A stretch of DNA of 64,000 nucleotides from Sphingobacterium sp. SGG-5 (GTDB taxonomy: Bacteria; Bacteroidota; Bacteroidia; Sphingobacteriales; Sphingobacteriaceae), in assembly GCF_011043525.1 (NCBI RefSeq), contig NZ_JAAKGO010000004.1, forward strand, positions 62,001 to 126,000, written 5' to 3'. Made by a program: the position numbers and the translations under genes. Shown here one piece after another: positions 17,029-26,650 of this stretch. The first letter of the stretch is position 1; every line of letters starts with the position of its first letter. The notes beneath the pieces were generated by a model, which saw nothing but the letters and a program-made list of their open reading frames with translations, was not told the origin of the DNA and did not search any database.

Positions 17029-19812
17029 ATGGATTACAATCATAGAACAATCGAGCAGAAGTGGCAGCAGTTTTGGGCGGATCACCAGACGTTCAAAACG
17101 TCGGAATCAACAGAGAAGCCTAAATATTATGTGTTGGATATGTTTCCCTACCCATCAGGGGCGGGGTTGCATGTAGGACACCCACTGGGTTATATCGCTT
17201 CGGATATTTTCTCGCGCTATAAGCGGCTTAAGGGGTTCAATGTGTTGCATCCTATGGGATATGATTCGTTCGGTCTACCGGCCGAGCAATATGCTATTCA
17301 GACGGGACAGCATCCGGCCATTACGACTGAAACAAATATTAATCGATATCGCGAACAACTTGATAATATTGGTTTTTCTTACGACTGGTCCCGCGAAGTG
17401 CGGACTTCCGATCCAAGCTATTACAAATGGACGCAGTGGATTTTCATGCAGCTTTTTGACGCTTGGTATAATAAACAAACAGATCAGGCGGAATCGATTA
17501 ACACGCTGATAAACAAATTTGAAAGCAATGGTTCGTCCGGTGTGTCTGCAGTGTCGGATGAGGATGTCCGTACCTTTACGGCCGAAGAATGGAGGGTATA
17601 TAGTGAAGAAGATAAGCAACGTGAATTGTTAAAATATCGTCTGGCTTATCTTCGGGAGAGCACGGTCAACTGGTGTGCAGCATTGGGTACGGTATTGGCG
17701 AATGATGAGGTGATTAATGGGGTGTCCGAACGTGGAGGCTATCCGGTAGAGCAAAAGAAGATGATGCAATGGTCCATGCGGATTACGGCATACGCAGATC
17801 GTTTGCTGAAAGGATTGGATACGGTAGATTGGCCGGAGCCCTTGGTGGAGATGCAGCGCAATTGGATAGGAAAGTCGGTAGGAGCCTCGGTTAAATTTCC
17901 CGTACCGCAATTGGATACTGTCATCGAGGTGTTTACGACACGTGTGGATACGATTTTTGGGGTGAGTTTTGTGGTTTTAGCGCCAGAACATGAGTTAGTT
18001 TCTGCTTTAACTACCGAGACGCAGCGGGCTGATGTTGAGGGCTATATCGAAAAGACATCTAAAAAATCTGAGTTAGACCGTATGGCTGACACCAAGACGG
18101 TATCGGGGGCTTTTACAGGGGCTTATGCGAAACATCCGCTTACTGACGAAAATGTACAGATATGGATTGCGGATTATGTTTTGGCAGGCTATGGTACGGG
18201 GGCAGTGATGGCGGTGCCTTCGGGCGATCAACGTGACTATCTCTTTGCAAAACATTTCAACCTACCTATTATACCTATTTCAGATAGCCAAAACATTGAA
18301 GAGGCGGCCGATCCCACCAAAGACGGACGTTATATCAATTCAGGCTTTATCAATGGTATGACCTACGGTGAGGCTGTTCCGGCTTTGATCGAACGACTGG
18401 AGCGTTTGGGTTTGGGAAAAGCAAAAGTAAACTTCCGTATGCGTGACGCTATTTTTGGTCGTCAGCGCTATTGGGGGGAACCGGTTCCGGTATATTTTAA
18501 AAACGGGCTGCCGTACCTGATTAAAGAGGAGGAGTTGCCGTTATTGTTGCCTGAAGTGGATAAATATCTTCCTACTGAAACCGGTGAGCCTCCTTTAGGC
18601 CGCGCTGAGGGCTGGAAGTATCAGGATGAATATGAGTACGAATTAAGTACAATGCCCGGATGGGCGGGGTCGTCTTGGTATTGGCTGCGCTATATGGATC
18701 CGCAAAATGATCAGACTTTTGCTTCCGGAGAAGCTGTGGATTATTGGAAAGCTGTGGATTTATATATTGGTGGTTCTGAGCATGCTACGGGTCATTTGCT
18801 GTACTCACGCTTTTGGAATAAATTCCTGAAAGATTTGGGTTATCATAATGAGGAGGAACCTTTTAAAAAATTGATTAATCAAGGAATGATCCAGGGACGG
18901 TCGAGCTTTGTGTACCGTGTACTGGACGAAGAGGGGAAAGGAACAAACAGATTTGTTTCTCTGGGCTTAAAAGATGAATATAACACGGTGCCGCTGCATG
19001 TGGATGTGAATATTGTACATCACGACGTGTTGAATTTGGAAGGTTTCCGAAAATTCCGTCCTGATTTTTCCGATGCGGAATTTATTCTGGAAAACGGAAA
19101 ATATATCTGTGGGACGGAGGTGGAGAAAATGTCGAAATCCAAATTTAATGTGGTTAATCCCGACGATATCATCCAGCAGTTTGGTGCCGATACTTTGCGC
19201 TTATATGAAATGTTCTTAGGACCGTTGGAGCAGTCCAAGCCTTGGAATACGAATGGAATTGAAGGTGTATATAAATTCCTTCGGAAAGTGTGGCGGCTGT
19301 TTCATGATGCGGAAGGTAATTTCCATGTGTCTGAAGAAGAGCCGACGAAGGCGGAATACAAGGCGCTTCATAAGATCATTAAAAAAGTAGAAGAGGATAT
19401 TGAACGTTTTTCATTTAATACATCGGTGTCGGCTTTCATGATCTGCGTCAATGAGCTAACGGACTTGAAGTGTAACAAACGGAAGATTTTGCAAGAGCTG
19501 ATTGTGGTATTGCACCCGTACGCACCTCATATTACCGAAGAATTGTGGTCTTTATTGGGGCATGCAGCAGGGACTATATCGTATGCGATATATCCTGCAT
19601 TTAACCCGGATTACCTCGTAGAATCAGAGTTTGCCTATCCGGTATCGGTGAATGGTAAAATGAAGATGAACCTGTCTTTGCCTTTGGATCTTGATCCGAA
19701 GACGGTAGAAGAAATCGTGTTGGCGAATGTGGATGTACAACGTTATCTGGATGGGAAGGCTGCCAAAAAGCTTATTTTTGTGAAGGGCAAGATTATCAAT
19801 ATTGTAGTGTAA
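17029..19812 (+). CDS. leuS: Leucyl-tRNA synthetase
   Basis: 927 residues, class Ia synthetase charging tRNA-Leu. The HIGH motif reads H48-V-G-H51 after [13 protein letters not shown] is at residues 700-704. Between them lie the CP1 editing domain ([12 protein letters not shown] near residue 304; [15 protein letters not shown]) and the leucine-specific region ([15 protein letters not shown]). The extra segment before KMSKS (about 620-690) is usual for Bacteroidota enzymes. A -7-like box TAATTTCG at 16989-16996 (7 of 8 to TAnnTTTG) sits 32 bases before the start and supports the ATG chosen here. Confidence 0.98.
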   Translation: MDYNHRTIEQKWQQFWADHQTFKTSESTEKPKYYVLDMFPYPSGAGLHVGHPLGYIASDIFSRYKRLKGFNVLHPMGYDSFGLPAEQYAIQTGQHPAITTETNINRYREQLDNIGFSYDWSREVRTSDPSYYKWTQWIFMQLFDAWYNKQTDQAESINTLINKFESNGSSGVSAVSDEDVRTFTAEEWRVYSEEDKQRELLKYRLAYLRESTVNWCAALGTVLANDEVINGVSERGGYPVEQKKMMQWSMRITAYADRLLKGLDTVDWPEPLVEMQRNWIGKSVGASVKFPVPQLDTVIEVFTTRVDTIFGVSFVVLAPEHELVSALTTETQRADVEGYIEKTSKKSELDRMADTKTVSGAFTGAYAKHPLTDENVQIWIADYVLAGYGTGAVMAVPSGDQRDYLFAKHFNLPIIPISDSQNIEEAADPTKDGRYINSGFINGMTYGEAVPALIERLERLGLGKAKVNFRMRDAIFGRQRYWGEPVPVYFKNGLPYLIKEEELPLLLPEVDKYLPTETGEPPLGRAEGWKYQDEYEYELSTMPGWAGSSWYWLRYMDPQNDQTFASGEAVDYWKAVDLYIGGSEHATGHLLYSRFWNKFLKDLGYHNEEEPFKKLINQGMIQGRSSFVYRVLDEEGKGTNRFVSLGLKDEYNTVPLHVDVNIVHHDVLNLEGFRKFRPDFSDAEFILENGKYICGTEVEKMSKSKFNVVNPDDIIQQFGADTLRLYEMFLGPLEQSKPWNTNGIEGVYKFLRKVWRLFHDAEGNFHVSEEEPTKAEYKALHKIIKKVEEDIERFSFNTSVSAFMICVNELTDLKCNKRKILQELIVVLHPYAPHITEELWSLLGHAAGTISYAIYPAFNPDYLVESEFAYPVSVNGKMKMNLSLPLDLDPKTVEEIVLANVDVQRYLDGKAAKKLIFVKGKIINIVV

Positions 19813-19931
19813 AGCTGGCTTTTGTTGTTTAACAAATTTTTAACGCATGGCGATTAAACGTTTATATCCTTTTCGTATCTATAAGGGTAAATAGGCTGTT
19901 TAATAATAATTTGTTAATAAATAAAGACAGT

Positions 19932-20429
19932 ATGAAAAAAGCATTATCATTTGTAGTATTATTTGCCGGACTAGGTTTCCTGGCATCTGCGCAAGACAAC
20001 ACGCCCACAGTAAAGAAAGACATGCGGCATCGCGACAAAGCGGTCCAAGAACGTTTTGAGAAAAAGTCACCGGAAGAGGTGGCTAAAATCCGTACGGAAC
20101 GCTTGGATAAAACGTTAAAGTTTACCGATAAGCAACGACAGGAGGTTTACGCTTATAATCTCGATCAAGCTAAGAAATACAAGGAGCGGGCGAAGGTTCA
20201 GAAAGCGGACAGAAACGCTATGCGTGAGGAAATGAAAGCAGATCGCGAACGTTTCAAAAAATTGCTGACTCCGGATCAACAAAAAATTTTGGCTGAAAAA
20301 TATGCGGATCAGAGAAACAAACGTATTGACAGAAATGACCGTAAGTTTAAGGGAAGAAGTGATGGCGAACGGCCGGTACGTATACAAAAAGATACAAATT
20401 CAGTAAGTAAAGAAGATTCAAAGAGCTAG
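19932..20429 (+). CDS. DUF4890-type secreted, charged protein
   Basis: 165 residues from MKKALSF; an in-frame codon 21 bases upstream is rejected because MKKALSF begins a clean signal peptide (cleavage after ASA). The mature protein is almost entirely Lys/Arg/Glu/Asp-rich and helical (KSPEEVAKIRTERLDKTL, FTDKQRQEVYAYNLDQAKK), matching DUF4890. The pattern resembles the LTxxQ helical repeats of periplasmic Spy/CpxP chaperones (FTDKQRQ, LTPDQQKIL), so a periplasmic chaperone-like role is possible but only inferred. Monocistronic, closed by a terminator at 20459. Confidence 0.8.
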   Translation: MKKALSFVVLFAGLGFLASAQDNTPTVKKDMRHRDKAVQERFEKKSPEEVAKIRTERLDKTLKFTDKQRQEVYAYNLDQAKKYKERAKVQKADRNAMREEMKADRERFKKLLTPDQQKILAEKYADQRNKRIDRNDRKFKGRSDGERPVRIQKDTNSVSKEDSKS

Positions 20430-20458
20430 GTTGTTAGTGTAGTTATATGTTTAATGGG

Positions 20459-20495
20459 TGAAGCCTTCCGGAGACGGGAGGCTTTGCTTTTTTAA
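20459..20495 (+). terminator. Rho-independent terminator after the DUF4890 gene
   Basis: Stem AAGCCTTCCG / CGGGAGGCTT (one G-T pair) with loop GAGA, then GCTTTTTT. It lies 30 bases after the stop codon. Confidence 0.85.
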
Positions 20496-20540
20496 AACAA
20501 AATCGAAAAAAAAACGTTATTAAATCGATTTCAAATCTAA

Positions 20541-20547
20541 AAGGAGG
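20541..20547 (+). promoter_or_regulatory. Strong Shine-Dalgarno site before the DoxX-like gene
   Basis: AAGGAGG ends 5 bases before the ATG at 20553. Such a canonical site is rare in Bacteroidota and is not seen before neighbouring genes. Confidence 0.6.
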
Positions 20548-20552
20548 TAATT

Positions 20553-20999
20553 ATGAACCTTGTAAAACGTGTCGAACACTGGGGCGACACTCATCATAGC
20601 CATTGGCTATCTATTGTTAGAATGGGGTTGGGAGTATTGCTTTTTGCCCGAGGGATAAGTTTCATCATGGACAACAACACCGTTTTCCGTCTTATTGAAA
20701 ACACAAACTTCGGATTATCCCTGGTTTCTGCACTCCATTATATTGTATTTGCGCATATCGTTGGCGGATTGTTTATTATGTTAGGGTTCCAAACCCGATT
20801 AGCTGCTATTGTGCAGTTGCCGATTCTTTTTGTAGCTGTCTTTTTTGTCAATATCACGAAAGGCTTTAGCTATTTGAATTCAGAATTGTGGCTTTCTATA
20901 CTGGTGTTCGTTCTGCTACTATTGTTTGCGGTTGTCGGCTCGGGTACCCATTCCTTGGATCACCTGATGGATAAACCGGGTTATAAGAGAGAAATATAG
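20553..20999 (+). CDS. DoxX-family membrane protein
   Basis: 148 residues with four predicted membrane helices (about 19-37, 57-79, 84-101, 110-130) and the RMGLGVLLFARGISF opening typical of DoxX-like proteins. DoxX relatives are linked to quinone or thiosulfate metabolism and oxidative stress, but the role here is unknown. The end (HSLDHLMDKPGYKRE) is soluble. It stands alone between two terminator/promoter regions and has a strong ribosome-binding site. Confidence 0.85.
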   Translation: MNLVKRVEHWGDTHHSHWLSIVRMGLGVLLFARGISFIMDNNTVFRLIENTNFGLSLVSALHYIVFAHIVGGLFIMLGFQTRLAAIVQLPILFVAVFFVNITKGFSYLNSELWLSILVFVLLLLFAVVGSGTHSLDHLMDKPGYKREI

Positions 21000-21061
21000 A
21001 CTTACACGATATATTTGATTTTTTATTGCTGATAGATTAAATATTTATTGTTTTTTTTAGT

Positions 21062-21069
21062 TATATTTG
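21062..21069 (+). promoter_or_regulatory. Candidate -7 box (TAnnTTTG) for the ssb-like gene
   Basis: TATATTTG matches the Bacteroidota consensus exactly and lies 35 bases before the ATG at 21105. No exact -33 TTTG is seen at the usual distance. Confidence 0.5.
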
Positions 21070-21104
21070 ATAAATATTTTTCTATTTATTAAATTTTATT
21101 CAAC

Positions 21105-21458
21105 ATGAGAGCTTTAATTAATCAGATTCAATTGATCGGGCATGTGGGTGCCGATGCAGAAGTTAAAACGACAGCGCAAGGAACAAAAATGTCACGGCTG
21201 CGAATTGCGACCAATGAAAGGACAAAACTTAAAAACGGAGAATGGAAAGAAACAACACAATGGCACCAATGTGTGGTGTGGGGACCGTTGAACGAGGTTG
21301 TTGAGCAATTTGGAAAAAAAGGAAATCAATTAATGATTTCCGGTTCGTTAAACTATAGGTTATATACAGACGCGGAAGGTATTAAGCGGACCATTCCCGA
21401 AATAAAGGTGCGTGAGATTCTGGTGTTAAAAAATCAATATAATTTAGAAGTTGGATAG
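21105..21458 (+). CDS. ssb: Single-stranded DNA-binding protein, short paralogue
   Basis: 117 residues forming one OB fold: NQIQLIGHVGADAEVK, then KMSRLRIATNER, the WHQCVVWGPLNEVVEQF segment and a closing strand (IPEIKVREILVL). SSB coats single-stranded DNA in replication and repair. It ends NQYNLEVG and lacks the acidic DDDIPF-like tail that recruits partner proteins, so it is probably a second SSB with a specialised or stress role rather than the main replication protein. Confidence 0.92.
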   Translation: MRALINQIQLIGHVGADAEVKTTAQGTKMSRLRIATNERTKLKNGEWKETTQWHQCVVWGPLNEVVEQFGKKGNQLMISGSLNYRLYTDAEGIKRTIPEIKVREILVLKNQYNLEVG

Positions 21459-21462
21459 TATA

Positions 21463-21505
21463 AAAAAACAGCCTCTGTTTTGCTCGAAAACGGAGGCTGT
21501 TTTTA
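21463..21505. terminator. Bidirectional terminator between ssb-like gene and phosphatase gene
   Basis: Long hairpin: ACAGCCTCTGTTTT / AAAACGGAGGCTGT around GCTCG, flanked by AAAAAAA on the left and TTTTT on the right. It can end transcripts from both converging genes. Confidence 0.9.
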
Positions 21506-21519
21506 TGTCCTGTGGCTTG

Positions 21520-22929
21520 TTACAAACTTAATCCTGCAGCCTCAGCAATCTTTTTAGGAACGTCGGTATTTTCCATTTTATGACTGAACTTATCCGCCCC
21601 CACACCTATAGCGAATACGGGAACTGCAGCCGCAGAATGGCTTGTCGATCCCCAAGCCAATGATGCCAGTCGATTTAGGAGCGCTATACTTAAGGAAGCA
21701 ATCTTATCATCATTCGCATAAAGAGTTTTTAACGTGAGCTGTTCGTGATTGACGAAGCTGGCCAGATACGTGTCGTAAATGGGCTTTTCGTCCTTTTCGG
21801 ATACTTTGATGTTTTCCCAAAGTCCGAGATTATCTGCAAGTAAGGCTTTTACTTCATCCCATGTTGCATTGGGCTTGGATTTACGCAACGAAGCAATTAG
21901 CGCAGATAGCTCACCTTGGGAGATGGACTGATTCTTTAACACTCGGGTATTGAGCTTCGAGCCGCCATTGCCAATAGTCAGACCTCCGGTTTCATGGTCG
22001 GCAGTGACTACGATAAGGGTTTCATCGGGATGTTTTTTATAAAACTCGTAGGCCAATTTGACGGACTCGTTGAAATCGAGCACTTCGTGAATTGTTGTGG
22101 CTGCATCGTTTGCATGGCTGGACCAGTCAATCTTTCCACCTTCTACCATTAGAAAGAATCCTTTCTGATTATTGCTCGTAAGAGATTGTATTGCTGCGGA
22201 TGTGATGTCAGCAAGCTTGAGATCATCATCTTTTTGATCTATGGCATAGTTCAGTGCGTTAGGACTTGTGCCATCAACGTTAGTTAAGATTAGCTTCTCA
22301 CTCTTGTTGTTATGTTTTTTAAAGCTATCATATCCTTTTAGAATATGGTAGCCGGCCTTTTCTATTTGTGGATATATAGAAGGCGCTTCTTTTTTATCGA
22401 ATGTTGTGCTGGGCTTTAAAAAACCGGCACCTGCGAAAAAATCGAAATCGGATTTTATCAGATCAGATGCAATCTCGTAATACCTGCTGCGCGAAGGTTG
22501 GTGCGCATAAAATGAGGCAGGAGTCGCATGATCGATGCTTACGCTCGTTGTAATGCCCACTTTCAATCCCTTTTCTTTAGCAGCGTAAGCTATACTTTTG
22601 TAGGGAGTGGTAGCGGTGCTATCCATGCCTATTACGCCATTTTTGGTTTTCTTCCCGACGGCAAGAGCTGTTCCCCCCGCAGCAGAATCGGTCACACCAT
22701 GCGAAAGAGAATAGGTGGTTGCAACAGAAGAGAAGGGGAACTGCGAAAATATGAGCGGTTCAATACCGTTTCGTCCCTGAAGGTGTGCTAAATAGATTTC
22801 AGTGAGGTTGACATGATTGGCGCCCATGCCGTCGCCTATCATGTAGAATATATATTTAGCCTGCTGACCAAAGGAATAGGCAATCTGTGTAACAAGAAAA
22901 ATTGAAATAAAAATAATCTTTTTCATCAT
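21520..22929 (-). CDS. phoA: Alkaline phosphatase (PhoA type)
   Basis: 469 residues with a signal peptide (cleavage near SFGQQ). Conserved features: metal Asp33 in IGDGMG, nucleophile Ser82 in TDSAAGGTAL, metal ligands in TADHETGGLT, and a C-terminal His in TSHSAAAVPVFA. The enzyme hydrolyses phosphate monoesters in the periplasm. In contrast to the two phosphatase-fold lipoproteins of the SusC/D operon, all expected catalytic residues are visible. A consensus -7 box (TATCTTTG on the minus strand, 22953-22960) lies upstream. Confidence 0.95.
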   Translation of the reverse strand: MMKKIIFISIFLVTQIAYSFGQQAKYIFYMIGDGMGANHVNLTEIYLAHLQGRNGIEPLIFSQFPFSSVATTYSLSHGVTDSAAGGTALAVGKKTKNGVIGMDSTATTPYKSIAYAAKEKGLKVGITTSVSIDHATPASFYAHQPSRSRYYEIASDLIKSDFDFFAGAGFLKPSTTFDKKEAPSIYPQIEKAGYHILKGYDSFKKHNNKSEKLILTNVDGTSPNALNYAIDQKDDDLKLADITSAAIQSLTSNNQKGFFLMVEGGKIDWSSHANDAATTIHEVLDFNESVKLAYEFYKKHPDETLIVVTADHETGGLTIGNGGSKLNTRVLKNQSISQGELSALIASLRKSKPNATWDEVKALLADNLGLWENIKVSEKDEKPIYDTYLASFVNHEQLTLKTLYANDDKIASLSIALLNRLASLAWGSTSHSAAAVPVFAIGVGADKFSHKMENTDVPKKIAEAAGLSL

Positions 22930-22952
22930 AGCTATCTTTGTCTTTAATTGTC

Positions 22953-22960
22953 CAAAGATA
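22953..22960 (-). promoter_or_regulatory. Candidate -7 box for the alkaline phosphatase gene
   Basis: The minus strand reads TATCTTTG, an exact TAnnTTTG match 23 bases before the start codon. Confidence 0.5.
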
Positions 22961-23059
22961 CATTATCCATATAAACTTAATATGAAGATATTGCAGGTAA
23001 TCCCAAACAAACATTGTCACTTTTCTGTTATCATTATAAGGTGATCAATTTTAGATGTT

Positions 23060-23851
23060 ATGGAAAATAACTTGATTCAACAAGCAAAATTGTATTTTAC
23101 GGACGAGGTGATCTCGACCTTAAGTACGCATGTAGGAGAGAACCCGGAGACGGTGAGAAAAGGAGTCGATCTGGCTATTCCCTCACTTTTATTGGGCTAC
23201 CACAGTCATGTTGGTGATGGTCTGGATAGTATACTTACCCAATCTCGGCATTTGTTTAGTAAGTTTGAAGTAGGGCAGGTCTTTGGTAACTATTTTGGTT
23301 CTCATGCGGGAACGGATAATACGCAGTATGAGAGCGATAATTTACTTGGTGTCATATTTGGTGATAAGCTCCAAGGCGTAATGGCCACGGGCGCAACGTT
23401 CTTGGGAATAGATGTCAATCGTGTAAAGCAAATTTTTGGTGCCGTTCTTCCGACAATTATAGCTGTCATAACCCGCAAAGGAGGAAGTTGGGAAACTGCA
23501 GATATACGTCAGCTGCTTATTTCTCATAGAAATGAAATTGCCGCAGCGCTGCCAGCCGGCATAGGGTTAGGAGCTTTCGGTTCATCCTTTGCACAAGCAG
23601 AGGCTCCAGTGGAAATTGATATGCCGAAAGGAGAGGATATCTCACAAGCGGCACCTGCTCCCGTGCCTCCACTCGTACATACTGAACAAACGGTGGTACG
23701 TCAGCGTCGAAGTACCGGCATATGGTGGATACTGGCAGCGTTGATTTTGCTACTACTTTGGATTTTCTTTGGAAAGGGATGTAACACAGAAAATATCGTA
23801 ACGGATGGGGACACGGTGTCGGTCCGCTTGGAACTGTTGTGGCATCGATAG
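23060..23851 (+). CDS. DUF937 protein with C-terminal membrane anchor
   Basis: 263 residues. Residues 1-165 are a DUF937 helical domain (LIQQAKLYFTDEVISTLS, VDLAIPSLLLGYHSH). A Pro/Ala-rich linker follows, then one membrane helix (WWILAALILLLLWIFF, about 225-241). Many Bacteroidota relatives continue into an OmpA peptidoglycan-binding domain. Here the protein ends 22 residues after the helix, so that domain is absent. Function unknown. It converges with the lipocalin gene with a 3-base gap. Confidence 0.8.
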   Translation: MENNLIQQAKLYFTDEVISTLSTHVGENPETVRKGVDLAIPSLLLGYHSHVGDGLDSILTQSRHLFSKFEVGQVFGNYFGSHAGTDNTQYESDNLLGVIFGDKLQGVMATGATFLGIDVNRVKQIFGAVLPTIIAVITRKGGSWETADIRQLLISHRNEIAAALPAGIGLGAFGSSFAQAEAPVEIDMPKGEDISQAAPAPVPPLVHTEQTVVRQRRSTGIWWILAALILLLLWIFFGKGCNTENIVTDGDTVSVRLELLWHR

Positions 23852-23854
23852 CTA

Positions 23855-24391
23855 TTATTCCTGAATAGTCCAGGTAAGGTCTTCCAACCGATATCCTGCC
23901 TTTTGCGCGTAGTCCAGATATTTATCTTTTATATCCTCTGGAATGTTTTTTTCGCGTGACAGAATCCACATGTAATCCAGATTGTCACCAAAGATCAGTG
24001 CATATTGGTAATTGTCATCTATATGCATAATATTATACCCCGAATAGAACGGGCCGAAGAAAGATACTTTCAGCGCACCCTCATTGGGATCCGACGCGGG
24101 CTTTGCCTTGCCTATACTTTGCTTGGTCTTATTGTTCTTTATTTTTACGCCCTGGTTGTTGACCCGGATAGTTCCATCTTCTTTTTTCTCATATATAGCC
24201 GTCACATTTTTCAGGCCCTTTTCCCAGAAAAAATCCATGCGGGCGATTTCATACCACTTTCCAAGGTATCGTTCCAGATCAAAATCCTGTATGACCGGCA
24301 AATCTGTCTTTATGGGCTTCCATATATTATAAATAACCGATCCTGCAGCCGCGGCAACGGTTAAAAGAAATAATGACTTTTTCTTGTCCAT
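23855..24391 (-). CDS. Lipocalin family protein (Blc-like)
   Basis: 178 residues. The N-terminus has a hydrophobic segment without a lipobox Cys (LFLLTVAAAAGSVIY), so a membrane anchor or uncleaved signal is likely. The lipocalin signature G-x-W is present in YLGKWYEIARMD (about 45-56), and the calyx strands include KVSFFGPFYSGYNI and YMWILSRE. Blc-type lipocalins bind fatty acids or lysophospholipids at the envelope. The missing Cys differs from the outer-membrane lipoprotein Blc of E. coli. Confidence 0.88.
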   Translation of the reverse strand: MDKKKSLFLLTVAAAAGSVIYNIWKPIKTDLPVIQDFDLERYLGKWYEIARMDFFWEKGLKNVTAIYEKKEDGTIRVNNQGVKIKNNKTKQSIGKAKPASDPNEGALKVSFFGPFYSGYNIMHIDDNYQYALIFGDNLDYMWILSREKNIPEDIKDKYLDYAQKAGYRLEDLTWTIQE

Positions 24392-24458
24392 TGTAATATG
24401 CTTTTTTCATTCTAACAGCTTATCCGGACAAAAGTTTAGTAAAGTTGTAATTGCCCCT

Positions 24459-25658
24459 TTAGGATGTTCTTCCCGGATACGCAGCAAGTCCTTTCTCCAA
24501 GCAGATAAGTGCCTTTTTAAGATCATCTTGATTGAGCACATAAGCTAAGCGTACTTCATTTATTCCCGCTCCGGGTGTGCTATAAAAACCTGTTGCCGGT
24601 GCCATCATGACAGTCTGGTTGTCGTGTGAAAATTTCTCTAACATCCATTGGCAGAATACATCAGCATTATCGATGGGGAGCCGGGCTACAACATAAAAAG
24701 CCCCACCGGGATTTGGACAGAATACACCTTCAATTTTATTCAGACCTTCCACCAGGGTATCTCTGCGCTCGGTGTATTCCCGAGAGACGGTTTCGAAATA
24801 GGATGCCGGGGTGTCTACAGCTGCTTCACCGGCTATCTGTCCCTCTAATGATGGACTAAGACGGGCTTGTGCAAACTTGAGCGCAGTCTGATACAGTACC
24901 TTGTTTTTTGTGATAATACAGCCAATACGTGCTCCGCATGCGGAATAGCGTTTGGAAACGGTATCCCATACCACGACATGTTCTTCAAGACCTTCCAAGT
25001 GCATGGGAGATATGAAATCTCGGCCATCATAACAAAATTCACGGTATGCTTCATCGGAGAACAGGTAAAGGTCGTATTTCAAGCATATTTCGCGTAGTGC
25101 TTCCAGTTCTTCACGGGAGTATAAATAACCTGTAGGATTATTAGGATTACAGATTGCGATGGCTTTTGTCTTTTCGGTGATGACTTTCTCAAATTCAGCG
25201 ATAGACGGTAAAGCGAATCCATTTTCGATATGCGACATGATGGGTTTGATGACCACATCTGCTGAACAAGCAAAGCCGTTATAATTCGCGTAAAAAGGTT
25301 CAGGCACGATAATCTCTTCTCCCGGATTCAGACAAGCCTGCATGGTAATGGTAATAGCCTCGGAACCCCCATTGGTCACGAGAATGTCCGTCGGAAGCAC
25401 GTTATAGTTCAACCGGTTGTAATACTCAGCAAGCTTGTTGCGATAGGAGGCGGTTCCTTCCGACGAGGTATACGCCCAGATCTTGAAATCAGCATTTTTT
25501 AAGGCATGAAGCATGCCCTCAGGTGTTTCGATATCGGGTTGTCCGATATTAAGATGATATATTTTTTTTCCTTCTTTTTTTGCCTTATCAGCATAAGGAG
25601 TAAGTTTTCGAATTGGCGACGCAGGCATTTTGATGCCTTTCTGTGAGATTTTTGGCAT
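24459..25658 (-). CDS. PLP-dependent class I/II aminotransferase
   Basis: 399 residues from MPKISQKG. An upstream in-frame ATG at 25745 would add 29 unlikely residues and run through the divergent promoter region, so it is rejected. Fold type I features: NIGQPDIETP, TNGGSEAI for phosphate binding, NPNNPTGYLYS, SDEAYREF, and the PLP Lys in TVSKRYSACGARIG. It is likely an aspartate- or alanine-type aminotransferase; the substrate cannot be decided by reading. It diverges from an EamA exporter gene, with repeated CATTTG motifs between them. Confidence 0.9.
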   Translation of the reverse strand: MPKISQKGIKMPASPIRKLTPYADKAKKEGKKIYHLNIGQPDIETPEGMLHALKNADFKIWAYTSSEGTASYRNKLAEYYNRLNYNVLPTDILVTNGGSEAITITMQACLNPGEEIIVPEPFYANYNGFACSADVVIKPIMSHIENGFALPSIAEFEKVITEKTKAIAICNPNNPTGYLYSREELEALREICLKYDLYLFSDEAYREFCYDGRDFISPMHLEGLEEHVVVWDTVSKRYSACGARIGCIITKNKVLYQTALKFAQARLSPSLEGQIAGEAAVDTPASYFETVSREYTERRDTLVEGLNKIEGVFCPNPGGAFYVVARLPIDNADVFCQWMLEKFSHDNQTVMMAPATGFYSTPGAGINEVRLAYVLNQDDLKKALICLEKGLAAYPGRTS

Positions 25659-25679
25659 AGTCTTAATATAAAATTGGGG

Positions 25680-25738
25680 CAAATGTACGAAATAACTAAA
25701 TACATTTGTCGCATTTTCGGTTCCATTTGTCGAATTTT
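25680..25738. promoter_or_regulatory. Candidate operator array between aminotransferase and EamA genes
   Basis: CAAATGTA (25680-25687) and TACATTTG (25701-25708) form a perfect 8-base inverted repeat with a 13-base spacer. In addition CATTTGTCGCATTTT (25703-25717) is repeated as CATTTGTCGAATTTT (25724-25738), 14 of 15 identical with a 21-base period, i.e. two helical turns. The arrangement suits cooperative binding of a regulator; none is encoded next to it. Confidence 0.4.
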
Positions 25739-25753
25739 GTGTCAAAAAATATA

Positions 25754-26650
25754 ATGCATGAGATTGAGGTGCGTAAGATGAAAGAAAATGCCTCGCAAGG
25801 GTGGGTAAATGGTTTTATTGGAGTACTCTTGTTTAGCGGCTCATTGCCAGCTACCCGTGTTGCGGTATTGGGGTTGGATCCTATATTTGTGACCGTAGCG
25901 CGAGCATCTATTGCCGGCCTGTTGGCATTGCTGGCTTTGTTGCTGTTTAAAGAGAAGCGTCCCAGGAAAAAGCAGCTTCTGCCTTTGGCTATCGTCGCTC
26001 TCGGTGTGGTGGTGGGCTTTCCTTTGTTGAGCGCATTAGCCCTGCAATATATGACTTCAGCGCACTCCATTGTTTTTTTAGGGGTATTACCGGTTGCAAC
26101 AGCGATATTTGGTGTCATTCGCAGTGGTGAGCACCCCCGGCCGATATTTTGGCTTTTCTCCATAGCAGGTAGCCTGTTAGTGATAGGTTATGCTGTATCA
26201 CAGGGGTTTACCACTTCACCTCTTGGGGATATGTTCATGCTGGCAGCCGTTGTCCTCTGTGGACTGGGCTATGCGGAGGGAGCGAGACTAACCAAGACAT
26301 TGGGAGGATGGCAGGTGATTTCCTGGGCATTGTTGTTGTCACTTCCCGTGATGTTACCGTTAGTGTTTATTTTTATGCCGGCGTCAATCGAAAGTGTCAG
26401 TTTGTCGGCTTGGAGTGGCTTGGCTTATGTTTCACTGTTTAGCATGTTTATCGGTTTTATCTTTTGGTATCGTGGATTAGCGCAGGGCGGCACGGCGACA
26501 GTAGGACAGCTGCAGCTATTGCAGCCGTTTTTTGGGTTGGCTCTGGCGGCATCGTTGATTCATGAGACGGTAAGTATAGGTATGCTAGCTGTGACCATGG
26601 GCGTCATCTTGTGTGTGATAGGGACGAAGAGGTTTGGAGGGGCAGGATAA
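25754..26650 (+). CDS. EamA/DMT-family transporter
   Basis: 298 residues from MHEIEV (an ATG at 25778 is also possible). Ten predicted membrane helices in two EamA repeats, starting WVNGFIGVLLFSGSLPATR and, in the second half, SAWSGLAYVSLFSMFIGF. Drug/metabolite exporters of this family often move amino acids or related compounds. Its divergent arrangement with an aminotransferase hints at an amino-acid-related substrate, by inference only. Confidence 0.9.
   Translation: MHEIEVRKMKENASQGWVNGFIGVLLFSGSLPATRVAVLGLDPIFVTVARASIAGLLALLALLLFKEKRPRKKQLLPLAIVALGVVVGFPLLSALALQYMTSAHSIVFLGVLPVATAIFGVIRSGEHPRPIFWLFSIAGSLLVIGYAVSQGFTTSPLGDMFMLAAVVLCGLGYAEGARLTKTLGGWQVISWALLLSLPVMLPLVFIFMPASIESVSLSAWSGLAYVSLFSMFIGFIFWYRGLAQGGTATVGQLQLLQPFFGLALAASLIHETVSIGMLAVTMGVILCVIGTKRFGGAG

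Noticed and set aside
25659..25745. Upstream start of the aminotransferase at 25745
   Set aside because: It would add 29 residues unlike the family and run through the operator-like repeats of the divergent promoter region.
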